64,000 bases of DNA from Neotamlana nanhaiensis. Its GTDB lineage: Bacteria > Bacteroidota > Bacteroidia > Flavobacteriales > Flavobacteriaceae. The notes below the pieces were generated by a model that was not told the DNA's origin, ran no database searches, and was given only the letters and a program-made list of their open reading frames with translations. Below are positions 38,101-44,711 of this stretch, one piece after another (position 1 is the first letter of the stretch; each line of letters opens with the position of its first letter). Location: positions 372,001-436,000 of the forward strand of contig NZ_JTDV01000001.1 of assembly GCF_000943555.1 (NCBI RefSeq). Direction: 5' to 3'. The position numbers and the translations under genes were made by a program.

Positions 38101-40023
38101 AATACCAGTTTCAATGAGTCTGGTATCATTAGCGCCACATAAATAAAAATTAGGCAATTCTTTACCATCATTAGGACAAGTTACAACTTGATCTGCAAAA
38201 GGAATTAAAGGATTAGTAACCCCAGCACCAAAAGTAATAACCTCGAAAACTTGATCGGTAGATTGACAAGGTGCCACCGCTGAATTATGTACGTAATACG
38301 TACCTGTTTCGGTTACTGTTAGTGTTTGCTCGGTGCCAATTACTGGCGTGCCAGAAGGACTTGTAGACCACGAATAGGCATCGTAACCAGAACCTGCTGT
38401 TAAGGTTGTACTTGCACCACACAATATAACTTCTTCCTCGAAAGTACAATTAATATCGGCTAAAAAGTTAGTTGCTCCAGGCGTTAACAAGCAGCCAGTA
38501 TTGGTTGCAAAACTTGGATCATCGGAAATAGTAAAATCGGTATTAATAGTACCTTGATATGTAGAGAATGCCTGATTGCTAACAATATTAGAACAAGCAT
38601 CGTTTAATAAACTACACGATGATACCACCGTAACCATAAATCTAATTTCGGTAACCGGATCGTTTTCTTCAACAACAGATTCATCTACCGCAAAAATAAT
38701 TTCACGTGTCGCAGCATCATAACTTTGTACAGTAACGCCAGGTGGTAAAACGCCTAAATCTGTTGGGTAATTAAACACAACATTTTCTGGAAGAATATCA
38801 CGTATTGTTAAATTGGTTGCATCATCATTTCCAGTGTTCTGAAAGCCTATGGTATAATAAAGTTCGTCTCCTAAATTTACTTCTTGGTTTCGAATATCAT
38901 TACCAAATTCGTCCTCTACAATTTTCGTTAAAACTATATTTGGAGCAATAATTTCGATAGCGAAAGCACTAAAATAGTAGTAATAAATATCTAAATTACT
39001 ACCTAAACTAATGGTAGCACTTGTTGCATTATTAGCAATAATTGAATTTCCTGCATTTGGAATACTAATTATACCTGCATCGAAACCTAAGGTGTTCGAT
39101 CCGTTAGGGTTTCGAGCTGTAAAAAGTTCTGGCGTATTGGTGTTTGGGTCGATGTACGACACCGTACTATTAAAAAAGTTATTGCCGGGTCTAATTACAG
39201 TACCGGCATTGTTTGTTGCATCAATAGTATTTCCATTAAGTCTTAAATAATCGCCAGAATACCGCCGATCTCCTTCAATAGTACTAAAAGCAAATTCAGC
39301 GCGAACTGGCCCTGTTGGTATCGTTCTAAAACCAGAAACAGGAAAGGTTTCACTTATGGTACTGGTTATTCTTGTAAACCCATCAAACGATGTAATGTAT
39401 TTACTTGGCAATAGAGGGTCTTCATAAACTACAAAAAGAGACCAACCTGCCGAAAGACCTTCGGAATTAGGCTTTGGACCAACTAAAGATGAAATATTTG
39501 CCACCGCATAAGTTCCTTCCGGATCGGCTAAGGCAGTTACCATATTGGTTACATCATGGTAATATACATAGGTATTAGAGTTTCTGTCGTTTGAAGCATT
39601 TTGGTAATATACCTGTGTTCCTGTAATATCAACATAACTACCACCAGGCACTTTAAATTTAACATCAGAAATTGGAGAATTGCCATCTACCACGGCACTC
39701 CAATAAAGTCCTGCATAAACCACCTGATAACAAGTTACATCGTCTGGTACATTTAAGTCGGCACTACTAGAATTAAACGTAGACGCATCACCATCAATAT
39801 CTACATGAACTGCTGCATTTGCTCTATCGTTAGTATCGTTACCATTATAAGGATTTGTAGGATGTAAACCAACATTACTGTTACCAATTAAAAGAATATC
39901 ACCCTTAATGGCTTGATCGTACCTTGGAGAAAACGGCACTAAATTTTGCCCAAAAAAGCTGCTATAACAACCTAATGTTAGTGCTATAGCTAGAACAATT
40001 TTTAAAAAGTACTTTTTTTTCAT
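26143..40023 (-). CDS. sprB: Giant SprB-type cell-surface adhesin with type B T9SS sorting domain
   Basis: A 4626-residue secreted protein. A signal peptide (about 1-26) precedes a unique N-terminal domain (about 27-350). A DUF11-like segment follows at about 361-460 (VLTKIVEDEFGNDIRNQEVN), then PKD-like stretches. From about residue 790 to 4535 there are several dozen SprB repeats of roughly 70-85 residues, each with a G-G-T-APY-YS core and ending near GTYTVTVTDANGCTAT. A jelly-roll-like domain interrupts them at about 1185-1395. The C-terminal type B sorting domain (about 4540-4626) starts CIPNYFTPNNDND and ends PLPTGDYWYVVKL...FTLYR. SprB is the motile adhesin that moves along the surface during gliding. 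Order with PorP-like, SprC-like and SprF genes matches the F. johnsoniae sprCDBF operon. Confidence 0.93.
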   Translation of the reverse strand: MKKKYFLKIVLAIALTLGCYSSFFGQNLVPFSPRYDQAIKGDILLIGNSNVGLHPTNPYNGNDTNDRANAAVHVDIDGDASTFNSSSADLNVPDDVTCYQVVYAGLYWSAVVDGNSPISDVKFKVPGGSYVDITGTQVYYQNASNDRNSNTYVYYHDVTNMVTALADPEGTYAVANISSLVGPKPNSEGLSAGWSLFVVYEDPLLPSKYITSFDGFTRITSTISETFPVSGFRTIPTGPVRAEFAFSTIEGDRRYSGDYLRLNGNTIDATNNAGTVIRPGNNFFNSTVSYIDPNTNTPELFTARNPNGSNTLGFDAGIISIPNAGNSIIANNATSATISLGSNLDIYYYYFSAFAIEIIAPNIVLTKIVEDEFGNDIRNQEVNLGDELYYTIGFQNTGNDDATNLTIRDILPENVVFNYPTDLGVLPPGVTVQSYDAATREIIFAVDESVVEENDPVTEIRFMVTVVSSCSLLNDACSNIVSNQAFSTYQGTINTDFTISDDPSFATNTGCLLTPGATNFLADINCTFEEEVILCGASTTLTAGSGYDAYSWSTSPSGTPVIGTEQTLTVTETGTYYVHNSAVAPCQSTDQVFEVITFGAGVTNPLIPFADQVVTCPNDGKELPNFYLCGANDTRLIETGITDTTSIIWEKLDESSCTAVTNQDCANEDDACTWNQVATGPDYTIDTEGQYRLTLNYDGGCFNQFYFNVYTNILVPNVTARDIYCTTPGEIRVGGVPSGYEYSIDGTNYQTSNVFTVTTAGLYEVFIRQIGVTPNPCIFSVPDVQVRERDFTVSTIINQPLCYGDLGSVVLAANDVRPQYFFSIYQGATLINNVGPINDNNYTFSNLNPGTYTVNVSTEDGCEYSQDIEINNPPELTVTAALTTPLTCTDGEITIYPVGGTPPYSYFINSTTVFQGTPTYSVTNAGTYNITVVDYNNCSAETSIVVDAIDVPTFTVSSNNILCYNANTGEITFNVNDANGFTVEYSIDNGVTYSTSPIFSNLNSGTYTTQVRFTLNGVECLSGTQDLTITQPDNALTAASGVSELAGCGPNGEGRVRITNPQGGTPPYEYSFDNQATWSATNSAYVMPGTYTLYVRDANGCIYAMPEITLAPEPVAPTIIVSDPDFNCDGTANTTVTVTNEETDSFTYTYLLDGVENTNTSDPRTFLDVPQGSHVITVRYQLDNVPTYSNLLNEDFGFGQENVESSGIEFYIFESQHRPGPGRGGISVNDGEYSVTYNIESPFGAWWNPADHTTGNRSSFGRYLLVNVGDPSTTAGISLDDNFYRKRITDIIPNQTLRVNLFVANVVRSSSHIIEPDLLLAVLDPATGNIVSSITTGNIPNNEQWIEYNLELNPGANTTLDFVVRTNIFGISGNDLAIDDIRVYQLPVSCITEVDFPFVVQSGNEFTADVTGFSNVSCSGASDGSIEISVENYDTNNGYQYSIDGGTTWLTQTTSPYTIDNLSAGNYTVLVRYEDAADTCEFSLDQEITEPSALSVSISQTAPTCLTGATLTASATGGTAAYTYELLDTATLTLVETFPTNGVLADVAEGDYTIRATDANGCTTTTTVLVINPSAPTATVTATSGYCYNSGSGITLEVSASGGLAPYEYNINGGAFTSSNTFNNLTPGTYDIIVRDANGCTVTLDTETIATELQLNATVLKGLDCTTTPDAEIEISFNGGYTPYASYEVSNDGTTFTAIAPTPAASPFTYVASSSGTYYFRITDAESCVAEASVVINPITNPTATETVINPLCNGDVNGSVQIVVSNGQAPYEYNFDSAGFTSASFYDNLSEGTYTYVVRDANGCIYNGSATLTAPTALATSHTVTGFSCNASNTFDPAQITIAVPTTGTAPYLYSFNGGGYTSTNTLTINDNGSDQTINYSVRDANGCIYSDSVTLTALNPPSDLSFSATAVTCLITTSDVTLTATNGVGILTYSIISPASATSNTTGASTGIFTGLTPDTYVFRVTDENGCFYEESFTITPVTNIVVTGTLIADVDCFGDTTGAITFDVSNFGSTYSYTVDGGTTVVTGQTGPSISLTGLNAGAYTIEVTDEATGCTDTTSVTITEPSSALAVSATTTNIYCDDDTSQITVSASGGTPNYTYAAVVSGATAPIATAYLNSNVITVDTNSATNLTWDVYVRDNNGCITFTTVNISQDATPILNPIAQQCYIGSDLVVTLSGSVSVGTAMYSMGTGYQTSPNFTITSPGTYTFTIRDDNGCTATQTLVVNPQLLANALLTTDIACSAPTDATIDVNISGGSASYTTYEVSTDSGATYTVVTPTPTGSSFTYNTTVAGTYRFRITDTNNCSVETNDITVTNPVNPEISLVTQTAFITCSGEANAAIDVTINTTLGTPPYVINVFNNTTGTDYGTQTAGLAAGSYTITVTDAKGCTDTDTITITEPTPVVLSHTVTPITCGAGGVSLGTITINSVSGGTPNYTYHVTGVNGYDNAITNQNGSTAVFEVVDFGLYEIIITDANGCTAMVQNILVASPPDDLDISVIAPPADCSTGGSATVSIGTPLTGSGPFHFAIYTGPGMVYTAPTTAPWQDETLPGQTTFINLVPGATYTFVVYDEATMCYYYEQADIPIPTNSTLTASSVVPNNITCTGSADGTVSFNINSTYGVATNVTYDIRESLSLNPTGVSGTGTVPANGTLTVTNLGTLDFGNYVIVITEDSGATNEGCSVVSTEFNITESAILLSVTAIVSENANCNNLGTIVATASDGTGPYEYQAVVTGNPIVPGNWSASNAFNLAGDETYDIYVRDAYGCIQFDTIYLPRDAEPTINTLTPQCYVGNPLAITITGTTYNSVATYSIGGAYQTSPSFNLSSPGTYTLSIQDDNGCIASTTYTIDPQLQLDADLTKDLDCTTTPEGTIVLTPSGGTGSGPYTYELSFNGGAFTNIGSATYPVTTSGTYEFRVTNSQACQATSSVVTVDVLGTPIATESHTDISCNGGSNGTITVTASGTEGPYEYSIDNGTTFQSSNVFSGLTASTYNVVVRDSKSCISATVPVVLSEPAIVVANATLTQGLTCDASNASQAATVTVTASGGTAPYTYSFDGGTSFSSANTFSTNASGNVSIVVMDSNGCLSATVIQNVPALNPPTDLDFSSTNITCLVTTSTVTLTATGGDAPLGYAILAPASATTNTTGAASGVFTGLLPNTYTFEVTDANGCTYQESYTVNPVTNISVSGQLVSNLSCNGSADGAITFTVSNFNSTYSYSVDGGTTVISGQTSNTIVLNGLAAGTHAVEVTDETTGCTATTSITVTEPTSVSITETSNVNANCNIGAQVTVSASGGTAPYTYAFVEDGVTPIAGDYSNNNSAILDISVNTNWDVYVLDVNNCPAMLDVTITSDPLPTVTLPSLSSNQCNLTGDAYTFTIASTTGVAPFEYSIDGGNSYQTSDTLTVNTPGVYTVTVRDANGCTATSTNTIEVFDALGITPELTTVPSCTDDDGVITVNAIGGSGTYSYAISPNPASVSLSGNVFSGVPSGTYTVTVTDVTTSCTNDATIVLDAATPVTFTATSTDVSCNGGSDGTITVNLPVTNDNPIYTYEITAPIVVSAQTSNVFTGLSVGTYTVQVNSGRGCVATESVVVNEADAIVITAPTVVEYACNSGVNAANYASISVSTVTGGSGNYTIYEFIKGGTVVQYGAETSYIESDFSGGTYTINVYDDNGCVGSTSASITPFTAIDSLDITVDNTITCTNDEDITVTANTTGPTPTNLEFTVQDIDASGVYGSVYNQTNTIGIFTGLPIGNYAVSVTNLDTNCIVESVHYVNDPNTFDLEIDSVVNVTCFSDNDGSVNVTFVDRIPTPTDESGEFSYIVTDTSGATVTTGTVPNAGPTTISGLTSGTYTITASLTNTPYCTVARNFTIDAPTEALTINETHTEITCVSGNNDGSITVVAAGGWLGYEYQLEITGGAVVVPYGSNPNFQDLTANNYTASVRDVNGCIASVNVVLVNPDPIVVTAVPDTTLLSCYGYANASITVSAIGGQGSNYTYTLNMLSPTVSSSGPQTNPVFDGLAAGTYNITVTDGYNCSATSVDITINQPNEVQASLVKETSQTCLTQSTLTLSATGGTGSYEYSETANFATILGSFTSSVTFAVSDGTYQYYVRDANGCTSVVSNEITIEPLPTLIINLDVVNATINCSGDTTGVIMATAEGGLGNYIYTLEDTAGNAITPVTQDSPGVFTNLPAGDYQIRVDSGDCLTISNSVSITEPDAPLTASFNVSNVTCPGTSNGRLEVTASGGTGIIKYAISPRLDQFFEEDTFENLSAGTYQVIVQDELGCYVLYDFIIEDPIPVVITIVPDSMYPEACSGDQDGEFSIEVSGGEMPYSVVLDDPNGTYTVGTATQTLFDFTNLSGGDHIVYIVDALGCESEWNITFPEAVDFSAEIDVEYCTNGIDATSNMVTVTVDDTNIDLSDIDYALDGGSYQLSNIFTDISPGTHFITVRHTNTCEEIIAFEIENYNPLAISLAQGDMNEIVATATGGSGNYQYTLNGDDQGSENSYFIYASGDYTVTVTDSNGCVATTTAYFEFIDVCIPNYFTPNNDNDLDEWGPGCVGQYPNITFDIFDRYGRKIATLGVNDTWDGNYKGKPLPTGDYWYVVKLNDSNDNRSFVGHFTLYR

Positions 40024-40271
40024 AAGCAGGAGAATTTTTAAAGTGCATTTTGCTTTGGGTACAAAATCAAATTTCTAACTGCTTAAAGACTCAAAAACCA
40101 GATTATTCTTACTTTTAAATTCACCTAATCCTATTTTGATAGCCTTTAAACGATGTAAATATCGTGAATTTTTTATTAACATAAGTAATTTTAACAGAAA
40201 AATTATGCGTTTTAACGACATAAAAACGTCAAGCGTCTATCAAACTTAAATATTTTGTAGTATTTTTTGTA

Positions 40272-43127
40272 TTAATTTTGAATATTTACAATTGATGCTT
40301 TACTGGTATAGGCAGAAGTACCACTATTTTGCATTGCAGCTCTAGCCTCCGTTAAGCTACCAAACGCCTTGGTATACACGTAGTATTTACTGGTATTAAC
40401 ATCGTAGAAGAAATCGACAGCATTATTACCAGATTGAATGACTTTACGAACAAAATCATCGCGCTTATCCGTACTAGAATGTACCGCTAACACTAAATAG
40501 TATCCAGCTTCAACATTATCGACACGATTAATTATTACAATATTATTTGGTATAACTTCTCCAAAATCAAAATCGCTAATTACTGGGGCATTATCGGCAA
40601 TTGAGGTTGTTTCTTTTAATGTCTTAAGTGCCGCTCTATCTTTATTATAACGTGCCTGTTCGTTATCGAAGGCGGCACGCTTTATGCGACGTTTTCTTTC
40701 AAAATCGGTAGCTTCCTTAATTTCAACTAACTGCTGCAATAAAGTTTCCTTAGTTTTTAAAATTTGGGTTTGTTCCGATTTTAATTTATCTATTTCTTCA
40801 GCGTAATACGTATTTACCTCATCTTTAGCATTTCGTGTATTTTTTAGACGCGCTTTATACAAGGCCTCTAACTCAGCAATACGCTTATTTTGAGCCTCTA
40901 AGGCATTATCAATTTCTAATTTTATGGCTTCTAATTTAGCATTTTCGGCCGATACACTTTTGAAAGGTTTAGGCTGCTGATAAATTCCTTGCTCGCTTAA
41001 ATCGTTTTCTTCTTTTAAATCGGCTAAATCTTGTTTTCTGCTCGCAACGGCCTCTTTTAAACGTTGTATTAAATTTTGCTGTTCAATTTTAGCACTTACA
41101 GTTAATTCGGTTAGGTTTTTCATTTCTAATGATTCCCTATCCTTTGAAACTGGAATTAGTACGCCATCTAACATTACTGTATCTAATGCTTTTTCGGCCG
41201 CTTCAGCTAATCGTTGCGCTTCTGCTTCCGCCTTAGCTTTGGCTTCGGCTGCCAATCGCTCTTCCTCTTGTTTCGCTAATGCCTCCGCCTCAGCTTGTTT
41301 TTTAGCTTCTTCAGCTAATCGTTGCACTTCTGCTTCCGCCTTAGCTTTGGCTTCGGCTGCCAATCGTTTTTCCTCTTGTTTCGCTAATGCATCGGCTTCA
41401 GCTTGTTTTTTAGCGTCTTCGGCTAATCGTTGCGCTTCTACTTCCGCCTTAGCTTTGGCTTCGGCTGCCAATCGTTCTTCTTCTTGCTTCGCTAATGCCT
41501 CCGCCTCAGCTTGTTTTTTAGCGTCTTCGGCTAATCGCTGCGCTTCTGCTTCGGCCTTAGCTTTGGCTTCGGCTGCCAATCGTTCTTCTTCTTGCTTCAC
41601 TAATGCACCGGCTTCTGCTTGTTTTTTAGCTTCTTCGGCTAATCGTTGCGCTTCTACTTCCGCCTTAGCTTTGGCTTCGGCTGCCAATCGTTCTTCTTCT
41701 TGCTTCGCTAATGCCTCCGCCTCAGCTTGTTTTTTAGCGTCTTCGGCTAATCGCTGCGCTTCTGCTTCGGCCTTAGCTTTGGCTTCGGCTGCCAATCGTT
41801 CTTCTTCTTGCTTCACTAATGCACCGGCTTCTGCTTGTTTTTTAGCTTCTTCGGCTAATCGTTGCGCTTCTACTTCCGCCTTAGCTTTGGCTTCGGCTGC
41901 CAATCGTTCTTCCTCTTGTTTCACTAATTCCTCCGCCTCAGCTTGTTTTTTAGCGTCTTCGGCTAATCGTTGCGCTTCTGCTTCCGCCTTAGCTTTGGCT
42001 TTGGCTTCGGCTGCCAATCGTTCTTCTTCTTGTTTCGTTAATGCCTCCGCTTCAGCTTGCTTTTTATCCGTTTGGTTACTTTCCTTAGGTGTTGCTTTAG
42101 GTTTTGCAATTGGTGTTTTTGTAGTTGATTTACGCTTAGTAACCGGCTTTTTACGCTTTTTACTAGATGTTAATAATGCTTGCTCGTCGTCGTCGCCATT
42201 ATAAAGAAAACGCTTGTCTTTATTATTAAATGTATAAGCTAAAGTTAATTCGTGAGAACTACCAAAACTAGCCAAATCACCAATTGCTTTTTCGTAATTA
42301 TATTCTAAAGCAATAGTTTTTGTAATATTAAATCCTACACCTCCAGATGCACCGTAAAGCGTGTTATAGCCCAATTGTGCCCAAACACCTTTAGGTACGG
42401 TAAGCATGACCACGCCTGAAACTATAGTTTGCTCTTTTTTAAATTCGGAACGCACAAAACCCGTAAATTTACTTTCATCGAAAAACCCACGACTTTCTAA
42501 ATATCCCGTGTACATGATATGACCTTGAACGGATTGCTCTGGGTTATTTTCTAACATGGTTGATGTTGTAAAATTATAAGCTACAACATTATTTAAAGAC
42601 ACGCCAAAATCGAAAAACATAGTACCATAATTAATTCCAGGATTGATAGTAATTAATGTATTTGACGGAATATTTTGTAATGAAGGATCTTGATAATTTG
42701 TAACAACGCTTCCTTGGTTAATACCACTTTTATAGGCTCCAAGATTAAGTCCGAAGGTTAAATTTTGATCGCGATTTATAACCGCATTATAAGCCACGTT
42801 TACTACACCTCCAAATGTAGTTAAAACGCCATAATTTTGTTGAAACAAACCTAAACCTGCGCCTAAATTTTCTTTAAAACGACCAGCATAGCTAAACAAA
42901 TAGGTTTGTGGTGCGTTTTCAAAGCCCATCCACTCACGTTTATTTGTAATACTGATATATTTATTTTGTTCGCGAACAAAACTAAAGGTTGGATTTATTG
43001 CATATTTATTAAAACGCAACGAATTTCTTACTGGTAATTGTAAAGCCACAACGCCATCTTGCTCCTGCGCACTAAGATGCTGCAAAAACAAAACAACTAA
43101 AATTAAGTATGGCACTAGTTTTTTCAT
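40272..43127 (-). CDS. sprD: PorP/SprF-like barrel fused to repeat coiled coil and SPOR-like C-terminus (SprD-like)
   Basis: A 951-residue protein in three parts. Residues 1-20 are a signal peptide, and about 21-315 form a PorP/SprF-type barrel (LRFKNKYAINPTF-like opening, NKREWMGFENAPQTYLFSY, GLGLFQQNYGVLT). Residues about 353-645 are a highly charged coiled coil of 36-residue repeats rich in AEAKAKAEAEAQRLAEDAKK. More coiled coil follows to about 860. The end (about 873-951) looks like a SPOR-type fold: GYYLVLAVHSSTDKRDDFVRKV and YYVYTKAFGSLTEARAAM. The barrel would sit in the outer membrane while the coiled coil and SPOR-like end could reach to peptidoglycan. Position between the SprC-like and sprB genes is that of F. 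johnsoniae sprD; the symbol rests on synteny. Confidence 0.82.
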   Translation of the reverse strand: MKKLVPYLILVVLFLQHLSAQEQDGVVALQLPVRNSLRFNKYAINPTFSFVREQNKYISITNKREWMGFENAPQTYLFSYAGRFKENLGAGLGLFQQNYGVLTTFGGVVNVAYNAVINRDQNLTFGLNLGAYKSGINQGSVVTNYQDPSLQNIPSNTLITINPGINYGTMFFDFGVSLNNVVAYNFTTSTMLENNPEQSVQGHIMYTGYLESRGFFDESKFTGFVRSEFKKEQTIVSGVVMLTVPKGVWAQLGYNTLYGASGGVGFNITKTIALEYNYEKAIGDLASFGSSHELTLAYTFNNKDKRFLYNGDDDEQALLTSSKKRKKPVTKRKSTTKTPIAKPKATPKESNQTDKKQAEAEALTKQEEERLAAEAKAKAKAEAEAQRLAEDAKKQAEAEELVKQEEERLAAEAKAKAEVEAQRLAEEAKKQAEAGALVKQEEERLAAEAKAKAEAEAQRLAEDAKKQAEAEALAKQEEERLAAEAKAKAEVEAQRLAEEAKKQAEAGALVKQEEERLAAEAKAKAEAEAQRLAEDAKKQAEAEALAKQEEERLAAEAKAKAEVEAQRLAEDAKKQAEADALAKQEEKRLAAEAKAKAEAEVQRLAEEAKKQAEAEALAKQEEERLAAEAKAKAEAEAQRLAEAAEKALDTVMLDGVLIPVSKDRESLEMKNLTELTVSAKIEQQNLIQRLKEAVASRKQDLADLKEENDLSEQGIYQQPKPFKSVSAENAKLEAIKLEIDNALEAQNKRIAELEALYKARLKNTRNAKDEVNTYYAEEIDKLKSEQTQILKTKETLLQQLVEIKEATDFERKRRIKRAAFDNEQARYNKDRAALKTLKETTSIADNAPVISDFDFGEVIPNNIVIINRVDNVEAGYYLVLAVHSSTDKRDDFVRKVIQSGNNAVDFFYDVNTSKYYVYTKAFGSLTEARAAMQNSGTSAYTSKASIVNIQN
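41190..42068 (-). repeat. In-frame 108-bp tandem repeats inside the SprD-like gene
   Basis: The anchor GCTGCCAATCG recurs at 41248, 41356, 41464, 41572, 41680, 41788, 41896 and 42010. That is six exact 108-base steps and one of 114 bases, so each unit codes 36 residues. Alternate units resemble each other more than neighbours do, giving a 216-base higher-order period. The stretch 41419 to about 41695 appears identical to the one 216 bases further on, a sign of recent duplication. Confidence 0.93.
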
Positions 43128-43128
43128 G

Positions 43129-44565
43129 CTATTTTATTACCGTAATCGATCCTTTTTTGGTTTGGTTATTTTCTGCTTTTATAATGTAATAATACACCGG
43201 ATTAATGCTTGTGAACACAATGGTTTCCTCGGGCCAGTTATTTAAATAATTATTAGTTTGTAAAACCACTTTACCTTGCGAGTTTATAATAGTAACTTCG
43301 GAATTTGAACCACTCACATAATGTTGCGGAATAACCCAAGTATCGTTTATACCATCACCATTAGGACTAATGGTATTGGGAATATTTTCGACATCTGGGA
43401 AAGGTTCAGAAACTTTGAATTGATGTGATAGTACAGTTTCACAACCACTGGTTTGGGTAACAATTACGCTATAATCGCCCGTTTTGTCAACAATGAGCGT
43501 ACTATTTGTTTCGCCCGAAATTTCAGTTTCATTTAAAAACCATTGAAACTTAGGTTCGTTAGCATCAGTGGAAACACTTACCGAAACAGTTTCTCCTTCA
43601 ATTAAAGCAAATGTTTCTTCTACATTTATACTACTTGTAAAAGTCATAGTATCTAAATCGATTGAAGCCGTAGTACTGCAACCGCCTAAATCGATATCGA
43701 CAGCATATAACCCCGATTGATTGGTTTTATACATTTGATTTGTAGCGCCTTCAATTAAATTCCCATCTAAATACCATTGATAAGCATTTGCACTTATAGC
43801 ACTTAAGGTGGTTTCGCCAGCACTCGCACAATACGGGTTACCTAAACTTGAAGTTATTTCGGAAGCATTGCCTGAAGCTGATTGCGTAATTGATACACGG
43901 TTAGAGTAAGAGTTGGATGTGCAAGTGCCATAATTTGTCTCGGCAAAATAGGTTCCTGCTTCGGTAACTTCAAAAGTTAAACCTGTATGTACAACTACTG
44001 AAGTTGTTTCGGTAATTACTCTACGCCAATTAAAGGTTAATGCTGGATATTGAAGCGGTGAATCGTTATCGGGATTACCAGGATTATCAACCGTTAGCAA
44101 ATAACTTCCACCTGCACAAAATACACCCGTTGAAATTAAATTATTTATTGAAAACGGTGTGTCTTGAATTTTGTAATAGGCAGCAAATGCTACGGATGGC
44201 GTACTCGATGCCACAGGAGCTGTACTTTTAACTTTAACTTTATAGCCCTCGCCCGAAACAGTATCGGGAAACGCAAAGGTTATGGTAGCTGGTGATGCTG
44301 TAATTTCACCCTCGGCCGATGTGTATATGGTTGTGGCATTAGCAAAATCGCCTGAAGCATCAGATAATTCTAAAATAAATTGATTTGAAGCTAACAACGC
44401 CGTATTTGGTGAGAATGTAAATGTAACATTGTACTCATTAAACGACGGACTTGCACAGGCTTGAGTAAACCCCAAACTTGGCTTACCAATTACTATTTGA
44501 GCGTTTAGCAATTTTGGCAAAACCATGGCTAACACCAGTATAAAAGTAATGCTTAAGTTCTTCAT
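43129..44565 (-). CDS. sprC: Type B T9SS-secreted protein with Ig-like domains (SprC-like)
   Basis: A 478-residue secreted protein with a signal peptide ending LLNAQ near residue 22. The body has beta-sandwich domains with Cys pairs and PKD/Ig-like motifs (SAGETTLSAISANAYQWYLDGN, QFKVSEPFPDV and SGLYAVDIDLGGC). The C-terminal gliding-motility sorting domain starts IPNTISPNGDGINDTWVIP near residue 395 and ends YYYIIKAENNQTKKGSITVIK, a type B CTD like that of the giant adhesin. It ends 1 base before the SprD-like start, so the two are tightly coupled. In F. johnsoniae, sprC lies in this position of the sprCDBF operon. Sequence supports T9SS export directly; the sprC name rests on gene order and size. 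Confidence 0.82.
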   Translation of the reverse strand: MKNLSITFILVLAMVLPKLLNAQIVIGKPSLGFTQACASPSFNEYNVTFTFSPNTALLASNQFILELSDASGDFANATTIYTSAEGEITASPATITFAFPDTVSGEGYKVKVKSTAPVASSTPSVAFAAYYKIQDTPFSINNLISTGVFCAGGSYLLTVDNPGNPDNDSPLQYPALTFNWRRVITETTSVVVHTGLTFEVTEAGTYFAETNYGTCTSNSYSNRVSITQSASGNASEITSSLGNPYCASAGETTLSAISANAYQWYLDGNLIEGATNQMYKTNQSGLYAVDIDLGGCSTTASIDLDTMTFTSSINVEETFALIEGETVSVSVSTDANEPKFQWFLNETEISGETNSTLIVDKTGDYSVIVTQTSGCETVLSHQFKVSEPFPDVENIPNTISPNGDGINDTWVIPQHYVSGSNSEVTIINSQGKVVLQTNNYLNNWPEETIVFTSINPVYYYIIKAENNQTKKGSITVIK

Positions 44566-44711
44566 TTTTATTACTTTTTAAAAACGTCCCGCGAACTTTT
44601 TACTACTCTTATAAAGTTTGGTTGGTATAAATAGATGTCCCAACAATGTGGTATTTAAATTAAATTGGGAATACTATTAGCTTTGGGGCGTATGGTTGTT
44701 GGGTTACATGC

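Noticed and set aside
26143-40023. Suspicion that the 13.9-kb gene is an assembly fusion of several genes
   Set aside because: One uninterrupted frame has a signal peptide at one end and a type B sorting domain at the other, with consistent SprB repeats between; giant SprB proteins are known.
40024-40271. Short inverted segment CGTTTTA / AAAACG upstream of the giant adhesin as a riboswitch or terminator
   Set aside because: The stem is short and AT-biased, has no T run on the correct strand and no aptamer-like conserved core.
41190-42068. Evenly spaced tandem repeats that could suggest a CRISPR or satellite array
   Set aside because: The unit is 108 bases without unique spacers and is entirely in frame within a coiled-coil coding region.
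41239-42204. Long plus-strand open frame rich in Ser, Ala and Cys
   Set aside because: It is the antisense reading of the 108-bp repeats of the SprD-like gene; the repeat unit is free of stops in that frame by composition, and it has no start context or domain.
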